A stretch of 64,000 bases of DNA from an uncultured Kiloniellaceae bacterium (lineage in GTDB: Bacteria > Pseudomonadota > Alphaproteobacteria > Kiloniellales > Kiloniellaceae), in assembly GCA_947500035.1 (NCBI GenBank), contig CANMQP010000007.1:310001-374000 (forward strand). The letters run 5' to 3'. How positions within the stretch are numbered: the first letter of the stretch is position 1; each line of letters begins with the position of its first letter. A program made the translations under genes and the position numbers. Shown here in pieces: positions 52,345-60,777 of the stretch. Below the pieces are notes generated by a model. It ran no database searches, was not told the DNA's origin, and worked only from the letters and a program-made list of their open reading frames with translations.

Positions 52345-53676
52345 CTATAGCGTCCAGACGGGCACGGGCCGGTCGCGCCCACGGATCTTTTCGGGCCGGC
52401 AGGGCGTCAATCCCCTCACATACTGCTGATCCTGGTCGCTGAGAGCTGCGATCAGGTCGCCGCTCACCACCAGACTGACATTGAGACTGCGGGTTAAGCG
52501 TTCGAAACGGCTCGCCACATTGACGGTATCGCCCAGAACCGCAAACTCGAGCCGGCTCTCGTCCCCCACGTTCCCGAGCACGACCGGTCCGTAGTGAATC
52601 CCGATTCCGATCTCTAACGGCGGCTGGCCTTCAGCTTCGCGCTTGTGGTTCCATGCCGCAACATCGGACAAGATAGCCCGCGCGCAGGCGAGCGAGTCGC
52701 GCGCCTCGTGGCCGTTATTGCGAGGTGTACCGAAGGTCGCCATGACACCATCGCCGAGATACTTGTCCAAGGTACCGTTGTGCAAAAAGACCTGGTGAGC
52801 CATAAGACTCAGCAACTCACGCAAAAGTTCGAAAACCTTCTCCGGCGATTGCATCTCTGCAAGGCGTGTAAAGCCGATCACGTCGGCAAACAAGACAGCA
52901 GCGTTCTGACTTCGTGCTTCCCCCAGAGGCTCGTCCGCGTCGGCAAGCTCCTCGACAATGTTCGGCGAAAAGTATCTGGTCAGGTTCGAACGTTTACGTT
53001 CCGCCTCGGCATGTCCGATCAACAGTCCTTGAAAACGGGAAACCAGGAGAGCCAGGCATCCCGCGACCAGTAAAAAGACGATGATCTGCGTGCCCAGTCC
53101 GTTCAGGTCCACCCGGTCGGGCGCAAGAAAATAGGCGATTTCCTGCTGCTGGCTGGAGAGCGCTCTGTACTCCTGCCAGCGGAACAGGCGGCTGTCGGGT
53201 TGCGCTGCGATCCAGAGTGTCCCTAACGTCCAGCTGGCGGCGACGCAGACGCCCGACCAGATCAGCATGACCGGCCGGTAATAAAAGACCGCGGAGGCGA
53301 TGATCGGAAAGAAATAGATCTCGTTTCCCAGGCGCAAGAGCATTGCCGCGGGCAGGTTTTCCTTATCCAGCGGATTGGGCGCAATCAGGGTATAGGTCAG
53401 CAATGCAGCGTCCAGGAGCGGAAAGAGATAGAACACCCAATCCAAGGTCCCCTCGCGCAATCGAAAATGATAGGGCAGCCATCCGATCAGAATGAAAGCC
53501 GCCAGTAAAACCCAGTAGAAGGCCACCTCCTCGAGCGGCACCTGGAAAAACAACCAGACGGCAATGACCGTCATGGTCACCGCCCGCACGATGGCGCCGA
53601 GGCGCAGACCGATCAGTTCCTCGGCCTCGATGGCCGCCTGTGATCGAATGTGAGTGCTGCCCTGCCGCGGGCTCAT
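52345..53676 (-). CDS. Membrane-bound class III adenylate/guanylate cyclase
   Basis: A 443-residue protein. About six hydrophobic helices (35-225) precede a cyclase domain (about 250-430). Metal-binding aspartates are in FADVIGFT and KYLGDGVMATFG; the substrate-site Asn and Arg are in LGDTVNVASRFE, so it should be active. It makes cAMP or cGMP in response to an unknown membrane signal. ATG 53676 has GAGG just upstream. It stands alone between the cytochrome operon and the DUF4332-like gene. Confidence 0.93.
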   Translation of the reverse strand: MSPRQGSTHIRSQAAIEAEELIGLRLGAIVRAVTMTVIAVWLFFQVPLEEVAFYWVLLAAFILIGWLPYHFRLREGTLDWVFYLFPLLDAALLTYTLIAPNPLDKENLPAAMLLRLGNEIYFFPIIASAVFYYRPVMLIWSGVCVAASWTLGTLWIAAQPDSRLFRWQEYRALSSQQQEIAYFLAPDRVDLNGLGTQIIVFLLVAGCLALLVSRFQGLLIGHAEAERKRSNLTRYFSPNIVEELADADEPLGEARSQNAAVLFADVIGFTRLAEMQSPEKVFELLRELLSLMAHQVFLHNGTLDKYLGDGVMATFGTPRNNGHEARDSLACARAILSDVAAWNHKREAEGQPPLEIGIGIHYGPVVLGNVGDESRLEFAVLGDTVNVASRFERLTRSLNVSLVVSGDLIAALSDQDQQYVRGLTPCRPEKIRGRDRPVPVWTL

Positions 53677-53799
53677 ATTCACCTCGTTACTCTTCTGAAG
53701 AGCCGCCTATTAGAGATCCTCGGCATCAGGTCAAAACAACTGGACACTTCCAGGACTATCAAGCGCCATTGCTCAATCCCTTCTTTCCCTGAAGGCTGC

Positions 53800-53939
53800 T
53801 AGACCGGATCATCTTTTGACGGAGCCATCTTGTGGTTCCGTCAAAAGATGTGAATCCGTTCTAAATCTTACGGTTAGATCAGATTCACAAGCACGAGTGA
53901 TCGCCTTCCGCGATTCCATCTAAACTTGATCTGATCTAA
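53800..53939 (-). repeat. Dispersed palindromic intergenic element, copy B with strong hairpin
   Basis: The reverse complement shares AGATGGAATCGC, GGCGATCACTCGTGCTTGTS and ATGATCCGGTCTAG with the element at 43255. This copy also holds a hairpin at 53811-53849: 16-nt arms starting ATCTTTTGACGGA with one G-T pair and a 7-nt loop. A second, imperfect palindrome (TTAGATCAGAT...ATCTGATCTAA) spans 53873-53939. The end at 53936-53938 gives the stop codon of the next gene. Confidence 0.8.
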
Positions 53940-54625
53940 GGCACATATCTCGCGGCTGTCACCAAGCGCCGCACGTCTCTTAAACCGACTTTGCCCCTGT
54001 AAAACCTAGCTCCCTCATTGGCACGCGTTATCGCGTGAAAGAGAGTTTCGGGATCTGCATGAGCAACGGCGGCGGCGCTTTCGAAACCGGCCGCAGCAAG
54101 CACGCGTGCAAAGTTCGGGCTCACCCATTGAATACGGCACAAATCTGAAATCGACATGAAGTCCCGCAGCTGGCTCCGATCGAGGCCGGTCTCCTTTACC
54201 AGACCGGTTACTCCGCTCGAAGCAGCTTCAAAAAGCTGCCGCGTGTTCTTGAGGCCAAGCTTGTCCAGGCAGGCGATCGTTTTCTCGTTCAGCCAGTTAA
54301 TGTCCTTGAACGCTCTTGGTTTTGGAAAGAAGCCATTAACCGCCCTCCTCAAGGACTGAAGGTAATCCGCCTCGACAGCGGAGCGCCTTGAGAGCGATAT
54401 CAAGGATTTTTCGGTTTTCAGCGCGGCCCGCAAATCTCCCAGGGAATGAACGCCAGCCTCTGCAAGCGCGGATATTTTTTCCGAAACGCCGTCGAGGAGT
54501 GGCTTCTGACTTGGGATCAGGTCCGTGTTTCGCAGGCGCTCTTCCAGCCAATCCAGGCCGAGCGACTGATCGTCAAGATGGAAGCTCGTCACAATAACAC
54601 CTATCGGATTGTTCGATTCCAGCAC
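53936..54625 (-). CDS. DUF4332-like helix-hairpin-helix protein
   Basis: A 229-residue protein made of repeated helical motifs: ISALAEAGVHSLGDLRAAL, TIACLDKLGLKNTRQLFEAA and ARVLAAAGFESAAAVAHADPETLFHAI, resembling DUF4332/HhH arrays seen in DNA- or protein-binding proteins. Start is GTG 54625; GTG 54592 (VTSFHLDD) has AGG upstream and may be better. The C-terminal VP and stop are provided by the border of the dispersed element at 53939, so the original end may have been replaced. Function unknown. Confidence 0.7.
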   Translation of the reverse strand: MLESNNPIGVIVTSFHLDDQSLGLDWLEERLRNTDLIPSQKPLLDGVSEKISALAEAGVHSLGDLRAALKTEKSLISLSRRSAVEADYLQSLRRAVNGFFPKPRAFKDINWLNEKTIACLDKLGLKNTRQLFEAASSGVTGLVKETGLDRSQLRDFMSISDLCRIQWVSPNFARVLAAAGFESAAAVAHADPETLFHAITRANEGARFYRGKVGLRDVRRLVTAARYVP

Positions 54626-54937
54626 GCCGTCCGACGCAGGAAACCCCTCCTTTCATGTGAGACGACAAGCGAATTGCCGCTGCAACTCAGGTATCATAAC
54701 AGCCCAGGGGTGCGTGACCTTGACGAGGATCATTTTGGGATTTGCATGGGTGCGAAGCGGTTCTGCTTAAACCGGCCGCTGATCTGTTGCGGATTGACGC
54801 GTTCCCAATCTCAAACACGGACGGCAGTCAGCAAGAAACACCAAGAGGCCCCGCACAGTGCGCGGGACCTCCCGGCCTTGACCGGTGCCTACCTGCAGAT
54901 CGGTCAAAGAAGCAGCTTGATCAGTGAGGCTGAGGGA
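54626..54937. other. Intergenic region after the VWA lipoprotein gene
   Basis: 312 bp with no gene. It holds a hairpin at 54845-54871 (AGAGGCCCCGCAC against GCGCGGGACCTC) that could terminate the minus-strand VWA gene; the T-run is poor. The promoter of the DUF4332-like gene should be here. Confidence 0.45.
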
Positions 54938-56551
54938 TCACCAGGCTCCGTCGCTCAAACCCTCCGCCTGTCTTACAAGCTGCAGAAACTCGCCCCGGCG
55001 GCCATAGGGGTCGCTGCTGCGGCCGCTGTGCGCCAGGTCAAGGACGTCGTCGTAATTGAACTCACCGGTATCGATCTCGCCACGCAGGATCTGACCGAAG
55101 GCTGCGACAGCCACGGCGAAGCGGACATCCTCGGGCGCGTCTTCCAGGAGCTCGACTTCTTCGAACTTCGAGATCGCCTTACCCAGTTCGTGGCTGCTCC
55201 GGGTCCCCGGTGCTTTGTAACGCAGCTTGATGTAGGCGTATTCGTCCTCCGCCGCGACCATGCGTTTGTGATCGGGATCCTTTGAGGCCAGTTGGTAGCG
55301 AAAGCCCTGACGCGCCCGTGCCAGGTGCGGCGCCAGGGTGATCTCATAGAATGCCGTGACACTGTGGCCGCTGCCCACATCACCGGCGTCGACCCGGTCG
55401 TTGCGGAAATCGCGGCTTCTAAGGGCGCGGGTTTCATATCCGATCAAGCGGTAGCCGGCGATGATGTCGGGATTGAATTCGATCTGAACCTTTACGTCCT
55501 CGGCAATGGGAATCAGATTTGCCGTGACCTCGTCATCCAACACCTTGCGGGCTTCCATCAGGCTGTCCAGGTGGGCCGCCTGCCCGTTGCCGGCTTGCGC
55601 CAGAGCCTGCGCGATGTGGTCGTTCACGTTGCCGTCACCGACGGTCAGCACGGTCAGATAGACTCCGCTCTTGCGCTTCTTCGTGATCAGCCTGCGCATC
55701 GCCGCCGGATCGCTCGCTCCGATGTTGAAATCGCCGTCGCTGATCAGGATGACACGGTTAACCGCATCGGAACTGAATTGATGATCCGCAACGGAGTAGG
55801 CATGTTCCAACCCCTTCTCGCCACCGGTGCCACCGCCCGCGCGCAGCCTGTTGATGGCGCTCTCGATCCGGTCACTAGCTCTGGCGGGAGTCGGATCCAG
55901 CACGGTGCGCGTGCCGTTGCTGAAGGTCACGATTGCAATTTGGTCGTCGCCCTGAAGACCTTTGGTCAGACCCTTGAGGGAGCGCTTCGCGAGACCGAGA
56001 CGGTCCTCGCCCTTCATGGAACCGGACACATCGATCAGGAAGACCAGATTGACCGGCGGCCGCGCGCGGCGGGGTACGCTGTAGCCTTGCAGGCCGACAT
56101 GCAAAAGCTGGGTCTCCGCGTTCCAGGGATTGGGCATCATAGTGGTCGTGATCGCGAAGGGCTCTTCCGGATTGCGCGGCTGGGGATAATCATAGTCGAA
56201 GTAGTTCACCATCTCCTCGATGCGCACCGCATCGCGCGGCGGCATCTGCCGGCTTTTCAGGATGCGTCTGACATGGGAATAGGCTGCGGTGTCCACATCG
56301 ACGCTGAAGGTCGAGCGCGGTTGCTCCCCGACCTGTTGAAAACCCTGATAAGGCAGACTCGGATAGCGCTCGCCGCCATAGCTCGAGGAGTATTCGTTGC
56401 TTCCTTTGTAGCGGGCAATGCCGGTCGCCGGTGCTTGAGATGAGCTGGCCGACGAGCTGCTGTTGTAACTCTGTTCAACTGTGCAGCCCGCCAATCCGGC
56501 TGCGAGGGCTCCCGCGATTAAAACACCGCCGAAAGATCGTTTTATGGTCAT
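54938..56551 (-). CDS. VWA-domain lipoprotein
   Basis: A 537-residue lipoprotein (YfbK-like). The lipobox LAAGLAGC gives Cys23; a Ser-rich linker and a conserved STFSVDVDTAAYSHVRRIL block precede the von Willebrand A domain (about 170-340) with its metal-binding MIDAS motif DVSGSM and a later TFSNGT. A C-terminal domain (DUF3520-like, SELGKAISKFEE) completes it. ATG 56551 is preceded by GGGATAAGG. Such proteins are thought to assemble surface or envelope complexes. Confidence 0.88.
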   Translation of the reverse strand: MTIKRSFGGVLIAGALAAGLAGCTVEQSYNSSSSASSSQAPATGIARYKGSNEYSSSYGGERYPSLPYQGFQQVGEQPRSTFSVDVDTAAYSHVRRILKSRQMPPRDAVRIEEMVNYFDYDYPQPRNPEEPFAITTTMMPNPWNAETQLLHVGLQGYSVPRRARPPVNLVFLIDVSGSMKGEDRLGLAKRSLKGLTKGLQGDDQIAIVTFSNGTRTVLDPTPARASDRIESAINRLRAGGGTGGEKGLEHAYSVADHQFSSDAVNRVILISDGDFNIGASDPAAMRRLITKKRKSGVYLTVLTVGDGNVNDHIAQALAQAGNGQAAHLDSLMEARKVLDDEVTANLIPIAEDVKVQIEFNPDIIAGYRLIGYETRALRSRDFRNDRVDAGDVGSGHSVTAFYEITLAPHLARARQGFRYQLASKDPDHKRMVAAEDEYAYIKLRYKAPGTRSSHELGKAISKFEEVELLEDAPEDVRFAVAVAAFGQILRGEIDTGEFNYDDVLDLAHSGRSSDPYGRRGEFLQLVRQAEGLSDGAW

Positions 56552-56714
56552 CGCCTTATCCCCCAAGGATTGAAAGGCCGGATCCTGATCCCCTCCCAAG
56601 GCGGAAAGACGAAGAAGCTGTGGCAAAAGTATGTCATAACGCGACGATTTTGAGGCGGCGTTAAGCTTTACTAAAAAGAATCACCCTCATCTTCGAGATG
56701 TGATACAACCCGCG

Positions 56715-56734
56715 GCCGGAGACGAATCTCCGGC
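56715..56734 (+). other. 5'-UTR hairpin upstream of the arfA-like gene
   Basis: GCCGGAGA and TCTCCGGC are perfect 8-bp arms around a CGAA tetraloop, 24 bp before the ATG. It may regulate or protect the message. Confidence 0.65.
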
Positions 56735-56758
56735 TCAAAAAGCAAAGGTAAACATGAC

Positions 56759-56965
56759 ATGAAACGACGACAGCGGCCGCGCAGGCCGAACCCCGCCGCC
56801 AGGGAACTGGCCGATCCCAAGTATCGAAAACGGGTGATCAAAGCCAAAAAAGGCAAAGCTTCCTACACAAGAAAAGGGCGTCAGGCATATCCGGGCGCCC
56901 TTCCTTTTTGCCTTATTCACGGCGCCGCCCAAACCACATCATACAACCGCGCGATTGCTGCATAG
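56759..56965 (+). CDS. arfA: ArfA-like alternative ribosome-rescue factor with internal terminator
   Basis: A 68-codon basic protein. NPAARELADPKYRKRVIKAKKGKASYTRKG follows the ArfA pattern of E. coli ([25 protein letters not shown]). ArfA recruits RF2 to ribosomes stalled on messages without a stop codon. A terminator-like hairpin (56874-56909) lies inside the frame, so transcripts would end after about 50 codons with no stop, the form that E. coli makes so that ArfA appears only when tmRNA fails. ATG 56759 follows AAAGG. The match is over a short length and needs checking. Confidence 0.75.
   Translation: MKRRQRPRRPNPAARELADPKYRKRVIKAKKGKASYTRKGRQAYPGALPFCLIHGAAQTTSYNRAIAA
56874..56909 (+). 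terminator. Terminator inside the arfA-like reading frame
   Basis: AAGGGCG (56874-56880) pairs with CGCCCTT (56896-56902) around a 15-nt loop, followed by CCTTTTTG. It is placed between codons 39 and 50 of a 68-codon frame, ahead of the genomic stop codon. Confidence 0.8.
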
Positions 56966-57145
56966 CTGGAACAATTTGCTTAACTAATTGAACTTAGTAA
57001 TAAAAATGCCACCCCCTTGTTACGCTGAAATCACACCTTTTAATCGGATTATTGAAGTAGCTTCGCATGATGCGACCGCCGGAAAGGCGGGTCGCCCCAT
57101 TTGAGGAACGAGGGTCGCCTGCGATCACTCGCGTGAGAGCCAAGT

Positions 57146-57457
57146 ATGCCCGACAGCGAACTGGAACCGGTCGAAGATTTTTCTTGTGCAAACACCGGCC
57201 GGAATTTCTTCGATGAATTGGATGACTGTGAAGACTGCCCGCCGCCCCGCACGCGCCTGCTTCAAATCCTATCTGATACCGGGGATGTCCTCGAAGATAT
57301 CGAAAACCGCTGCAGCGCCCTCCTAAGCGCCATCGAAAGCGCTGCGCTCCCATCCAGCGACGCCGCCGGCTTGAAAAAGCGGGTATGGCACATTGAAGAC
57401 CTCTCGGTAAAAGCCGCCGAGAAGATCAACGGCCGGCACGACGAAGTAACATCCTAA
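57146..57457 (+). CDS. Hypothetical small acidic protein
   Basis: A 103-residue frame with a Cys-rich N-terminal half (CANTGRNFFDELDDCEDCPPP) and a helical C-terminal half (LLQILSDTGDVLEDIENRCSALLSAIESA, KKRVWHIEDLSVKAAEKI). It has no known domain. The upstream GTGAGAGCCAAGT is a weak ribosome-binding site. It converges with the gntR gene 18 bp away. Confidence 0.5.
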   Translation: MPDSELEPVEDFSCANTGRNFFDELDDCEDCPPPRTRLLQILSDTGDVLEDIENRCSALLSAIESAALPSSDAAGLKKRVWHIEDLSVKAAEKINGRHDEVTS

Positions 57458-57475
57458 TCAAAGACATATGAGAGT

Positions 57476-58126
57476 CTAAGACAGGCCCATGGCGCGCTGG
57501 CGGGCGTGTTCGATATGAAAGACCAATGCATCGACCGCGCCCTGCACATCCCGCGCCTGCATAGCCTTGACGACTTCAAGGTGCTCCTTCATCACCGGCA
57601 CGACATGCCCCTCAATCCTGGTCAACTCCTGCCGGATTAGACGAATTTTGAGAGAATTCACGCGGTAGGTCTTTATCGCGATTTCGTTTTTCAAAGAGTC
57701 GATCAGGAAATCGTGGAACCCCCAGTCAACGCTTTGAGCTCTGGCATCCAGATCCTTAGAGACCCCCACGTCCAATGCTTCATCCAGAATGTTCTGATGA
57801 GCGCGGCGAAGACGCTCCAGGTCTGCGTCACTGGCGGTTCGCGTGCAATTGGCAACAGCCTCTTTTTCGAGAATAACGCGAAACTGGTAGGCGTCACGCA
57901 CAAGGTTGAAGTCAATCGCCGCAATCTGCATGCCGCGCTGAGGCACCGTCGTGATCAGGCCCTCCGCCTCAAGGCGCGGTACCAGTTCCCGGATAGCAGC
58001 CAGGGTCATACCGGTCAGCTCGACCAACTCGCGCTGAGAGACAAACTGCCCCGGCCGAACATGACTGGCCAGCAGGTGCTGCGTGAAGGACTGATATGCC
58101 TGCTCGCGCATTTTTTCTACGGCCAT
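57476..58126 (-). CDS. GntR-family regulator (FadR subfamily)
   Basis: A 216-residue repressor. The winged HTH has FVSQRELVELTGMTLAAIRELVPRLEAEGLI (about 28-58); the C-terminal FCD domain (about 80-205) is all-helical with the usual acidic and histidine residues (RVILEKEAVANC, HIEHARQRAM). Ligands of this group are often organic acids. It lies 63 bp after the dapA-like gene on the same strand and across the divergent promoter from the second TRAP operon, which it likely controls. ATG 58126 follows GGGATAGG. Confidence 0.92.
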   Translation of the reverse strand: MAVEKMREQAYQSFTQHLLASHVRPGQFVSQRELVELTGMTLAAIRELVPRLEAEGLITTVPQRGMQIAAIDFNLVRDAYQFRVILEKEAVANCTRTASDADLERLRRAHQNILDEALDVGVSKDLDARAQSVDWGFHDFLIDSLKNEIAIKTYRVNSLKIRLIRQELTRIEGHVVPVMKEHLEVVKAMQARDVQGAVDALVFHIEHARQRAMGLS

Positions 58127-58189
58127 TACCTATCCCTGCTCATTTCTTCTCAAGATGGAAAACCCATTGACCTCATCGCCCCCTCCGCT

Positions 58190-59083
58190 TCACCGAACCT
58201 TGGCATTCTCCAATTGATCGAGTGCTCGCTCAAGCCGCTTAGCATCATCGCGCCCGATGCGGACAAGAGGCGCCCGTACGTTGAACCAGATGGGATCACC
58301 ACTCTGGTGTGCAATCGCAGATTTGATGGCCGGTATGAGGGGAAATTTCTCTAGAAGGTCAACAAGATTGTTGATGTATGGCTCTTCCTTGCCGTCACAC
58401 GCCATGCGGCGGACAGCAGCCGGATCAAGATTGGCCATGCCGCAGATTGCGCCCGCGCCCCCAAGACGCACGGCAGCCGCCAGATGGCGTTCTTCGCCGA
58501 CTAGAATCGAAATATCCTTGTGTGCCGTCAGCAGTGTTTCCGTGTAACTCCAGTCGCCGCTGGAATCCTTCACGCCGATGACCGCGTCACCCAGAGCATC
58601 GCGCAGACGTCCGATCAAGCTTACGCTGAGCACGACCTCTGTCAGCGCCGGGATGTTGTAGAGAATAACGCTGACGGAGCCATGGTCCAATTGGCTTAGC
58701 ACTTCACGATACCAGGCCTCGATACCCTCATCGCTCGGCTGCTTGAAATAATAAGGCGGCGGCAAAAGGACCCGCCGGCAACCGACGGCCTGCGCAGCTC
58801 TAATCTGCGCCACTGCATCCTGTACTGCCGTCGCAGAAATGCCGGAGACAAGCTGGTCACCAGTGATCCCAGCAGCCTTAAAATGAGTTAGAAGCCGCAC
58901 GCGCTCCTCCCAACCCAGCGACGGTCCTTCTCCGGTGGTGCCAAAAAGCGTGACGCTGTCGCACCCGCCGTCAAGGCACGCCTGGGCATGCGCCAGAAGC
59001 TGGGTATCCGCGATCTCACCCGAGGGCTGAAACGCTGTCGCCAAGGCAGCGGATAGCCCAAATCTCGTGCTTGAAGCCGTCAC
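58190..59083 (-). CDS. Dihydrodipicolinate synthase/N-acetylneuraminate lyase family protein
   Basis: A 297-residue class I aldolase. LFGTTGEGPSLGWEERVRLL and YNIPALTEVVLS hold the loop and Tyr; the Schiff-base Lys is in VIGVKDSSGDWS. It is not the biosynthetic DapA by context: beside a TRAP importer and an FCD-type regulator it more likely cleaves a 2-keto sugar acid or hydroxy-oxo acid to pyruvate. I use GTG 59083 because GAAAGGA precedes it; ATG 59098 is also in frame. Confidence 0.87.
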   Translation of the reverse strand: MTASSTRFGLSAALATAFQPSGEIADTQLLAHAQACLDGGCDSVTLFGTTGEGPSLGWEERVRLLTHFKAAGITGDQLVSGISATAVQDAVAQIRAAQAVGCRRVLLPPPYYFKQPSDEGIEAWYREVLSQLDHGSVSVILYNIPALTEVVLSVSLIGRLRDALGDAVIGVKDSSGDWSYTETLLTAHKDISILVGEERHLAAAVRLGGAGAICGMANLDPAAVRRMACDGKEEPYINNLVDLLEKFPLIPAIKSAIAHQSGDPIWFNVRAPLVRIGRDDAKRLERALDQLENAKVR

Positions 59084-59103
59084 TAAACATCCTTTCAACA
59101 GAC

Positions 59104-59113
59104 TAACATGTTA
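59104..59113. promoter_or_regulatory. Candidate GntR operator
   Basis: TAACATGTTA, a perfect 10-bp palindrome, lies 21 bp upstream of the dapA-like start within the divergent dapA/dctP promoter. The adjacent FadR-type regulator is the likely binder, but 10-bp palindromes are common. Confidence 0.4.
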
Positions 59114-59238
59114 CTCTGCGGATTTTGCGTTGCAAGCATTGATGTATCGTGGCAGTTTTTTATCAAGTCCAGTCATTTGTTGGATTTCCAAGCCGCGACG
59201 AAGCAGGCTTCAAAAAAAATTTATTTGGGAGGAACACC

Positions 59239-60237
59239 ATGAATTTGATGAAACCCCTTGCACTGTCAGCCGCAGTTGGCGCTGTGGCACTGGTCTCAGC
59301 GTCAACTGCGATGACCGCTTTCGCGGCCGATAAGATCCAGTTGCGCATGTCCACGCCGGCGACGGAAACCGACTTCCGGTCTCAAGGATTGGCAACAATC
59401 TTTGCAGATGGCGTCAGCGAATTCGCTACCTACGAACCGCACTACAACGATACGCTCTTCAAACAGGGCACGGAATTGGTCGCGATTGCGCGCGGCAACC
59501 TGGAAATGTCGATCACATCTGCTCAGGAGTTGGCAAAACTGATTCCGGAGTGGTCGATCTTCACGGCCGGCTATCTCATGCGCGACGCGGAGCATCAACG
59601 CAAAGTCTTCGAGGGTGATATCGGCAAGGAGATGTATCAGCTTGTCGAGGATAAACTTGGCGTTAAATTGCTCTCGGTCATGTACTTCGGGACCCGTCAA
59701 CTCAATTTGCGGACCGACGTGAAGGTCACGACCCCGGACGATCTGGAAGGTGTCAAACTGCGCATGCCCGGAACCGAGGCATGGCAATTCCTCGGTAAAG
59801 CACTGGGTGCCAATCCAACGCCCATGGCATTTACCGAGGTTTACACGGGTCTGCAGACGGGAGCGATCGACGGCCAGGACAACCCTCTGCCAACGAACAA
59901 AGACAAGAAGTTCCATGAGGTGACCAAGCAGATCGTTCTCACCGGCCATCTGGTGGATATGAACTTTCTCGCTTTCAGTCAGAAGGTCTGGGATGGCCTT
60001 TCCGCCGATCAGCAACAAACTGTAATGACATCAGCAAAAAAAGCCTCTGCCGAAATAACCAGAACCATTCTCGCCAACGAGGCACAGCTTGTAGACTTCT
60101 TTAAAGAAAAGGGTCTGCAGGTTTACACGCCGGATGTCGACGCCTTTCGGAACCGCGCGCAGACCATGTATCTCGAATCAGACTTTTCGAAGGACTGGCC
60201 CAAGGGGCTTCTTGAGCGCGTCAACGCGGTCAAGTAA
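59239..60237 (+). CDS. TRAP transporter substrate-binding protein (DctP type), second system
   Basis: A 332-residue periplasmic protein; signal peptide ends in AFA (about 25). IQLRMSTPATETDFRSQGLATIF, LELRMP-type region (GVKLRMPGTEAWQFLGKALGANPTPMAFTEVYTGLQTGAIDGQDNP split over about 170-215) shows the substrate Arg and Asn. It is less like the dctP at 34464. ATG 59239 is preceded by GGGAGGA. Ligand unknown, perhaps the substrate of the dapA-like aldolase. Confidence 0.93.
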   Translation: MNLMKPLALSAAVGAVALVSASTAMTAFAADKIQLRMSTPATETDFRSQGLATIFADGVSEFATYEPHYNDTLFKQGTELVAIARGNLEMSITSAQELAKLIPEWSIFTAGYLMRDAEHQRKVFEGDIGKEMYQLVEDKLGVKLLSVMYFGTRQLNLRTDVKVTTPDDLEGVKLRMPGTEAWQFLGKALGANPTPMAFTEVYTGLQTGAIDGQDNPLPTNKDKKFHEVTKQIVLTGHLVDMNFLAFSQKVWDGLSADQQQTVMTSAKKASAEITRTILANEAQLVDFFKEKGLQVYTPDVDAFRNRAQTMYLESDFSKDWPKGLLERVNAVK

Positions 60238-60252
60238 TAGGCTGCTACGGGC

Positions 60253-60777
60253 ATGAAAGCGGTTCGGCTCTGGCTCCATGCACGGGCGGATAACGTGGCG
60301 GTGGGTCTTCTCACCGCCATGTTTCTTTCTTTTATCCTGCAAATTTTCAGCCGCTACGTCATCAATCACCCATTGGGCTGGACGCTTGAGGCCTGCCTTC
60401 TGGCCTGGCTATGGACAGTCTTCTGGGGGTCAGCGTTCCTGCTTGAGGACAAGGATCACGTCAAATTCGATATCCTCTATTCCTCCGTCGGCCCGCGGGT
60501 GCGGCGAGTCTTCGCACTCTTGGCAGCAATCGCGATTGTTGCCGCCCTGGGCACATCACTGCCGGCAACGGCAGACTTTATTGCATTTATGAAGATCGAG
60601 AAGACCTCGCTTCTGGGTGTTCGTTTTGACTATGTCTTCTCGATTTATCTGATTTTCACAACCGCGGTCATCCTTCGTTACACATTGCGCGCCTGGGCCG
60701 TCCTTCGTGGCAGCAAGCTCGATGAAAGGGGCGACAACGGCCCAAACAATTCGATTGAGACGGGCGACCGGAAATGA
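60253..60777 (+). CDS. TRAP transporter small permease, second system
   Basis: A 174-residue protein with four helices. FSRYVINHPLGWTLEACLLAWLWTVFWGSAFLLEDKDHV is typical of DctQ proteins. It lies 15 bp after dctP and overlaps dctM by 4 bp (ATGA). Confidence 0.92.
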   Translation: MKAVRLWLHARADNVAVGLLTAMFLSFILQIFSRYVINHPLGWTLEACLLAWLWTVFWGSAFLLEDKDHVKFDILYSSVGPRVRRVFALLAAIAIVAALGTSLPATADFIAFMKIEKTSLLGVRFDYVFSIYLIFTTAVILRYTLRAWAVLRGSKLDERGDNGPNNSIETGDRK

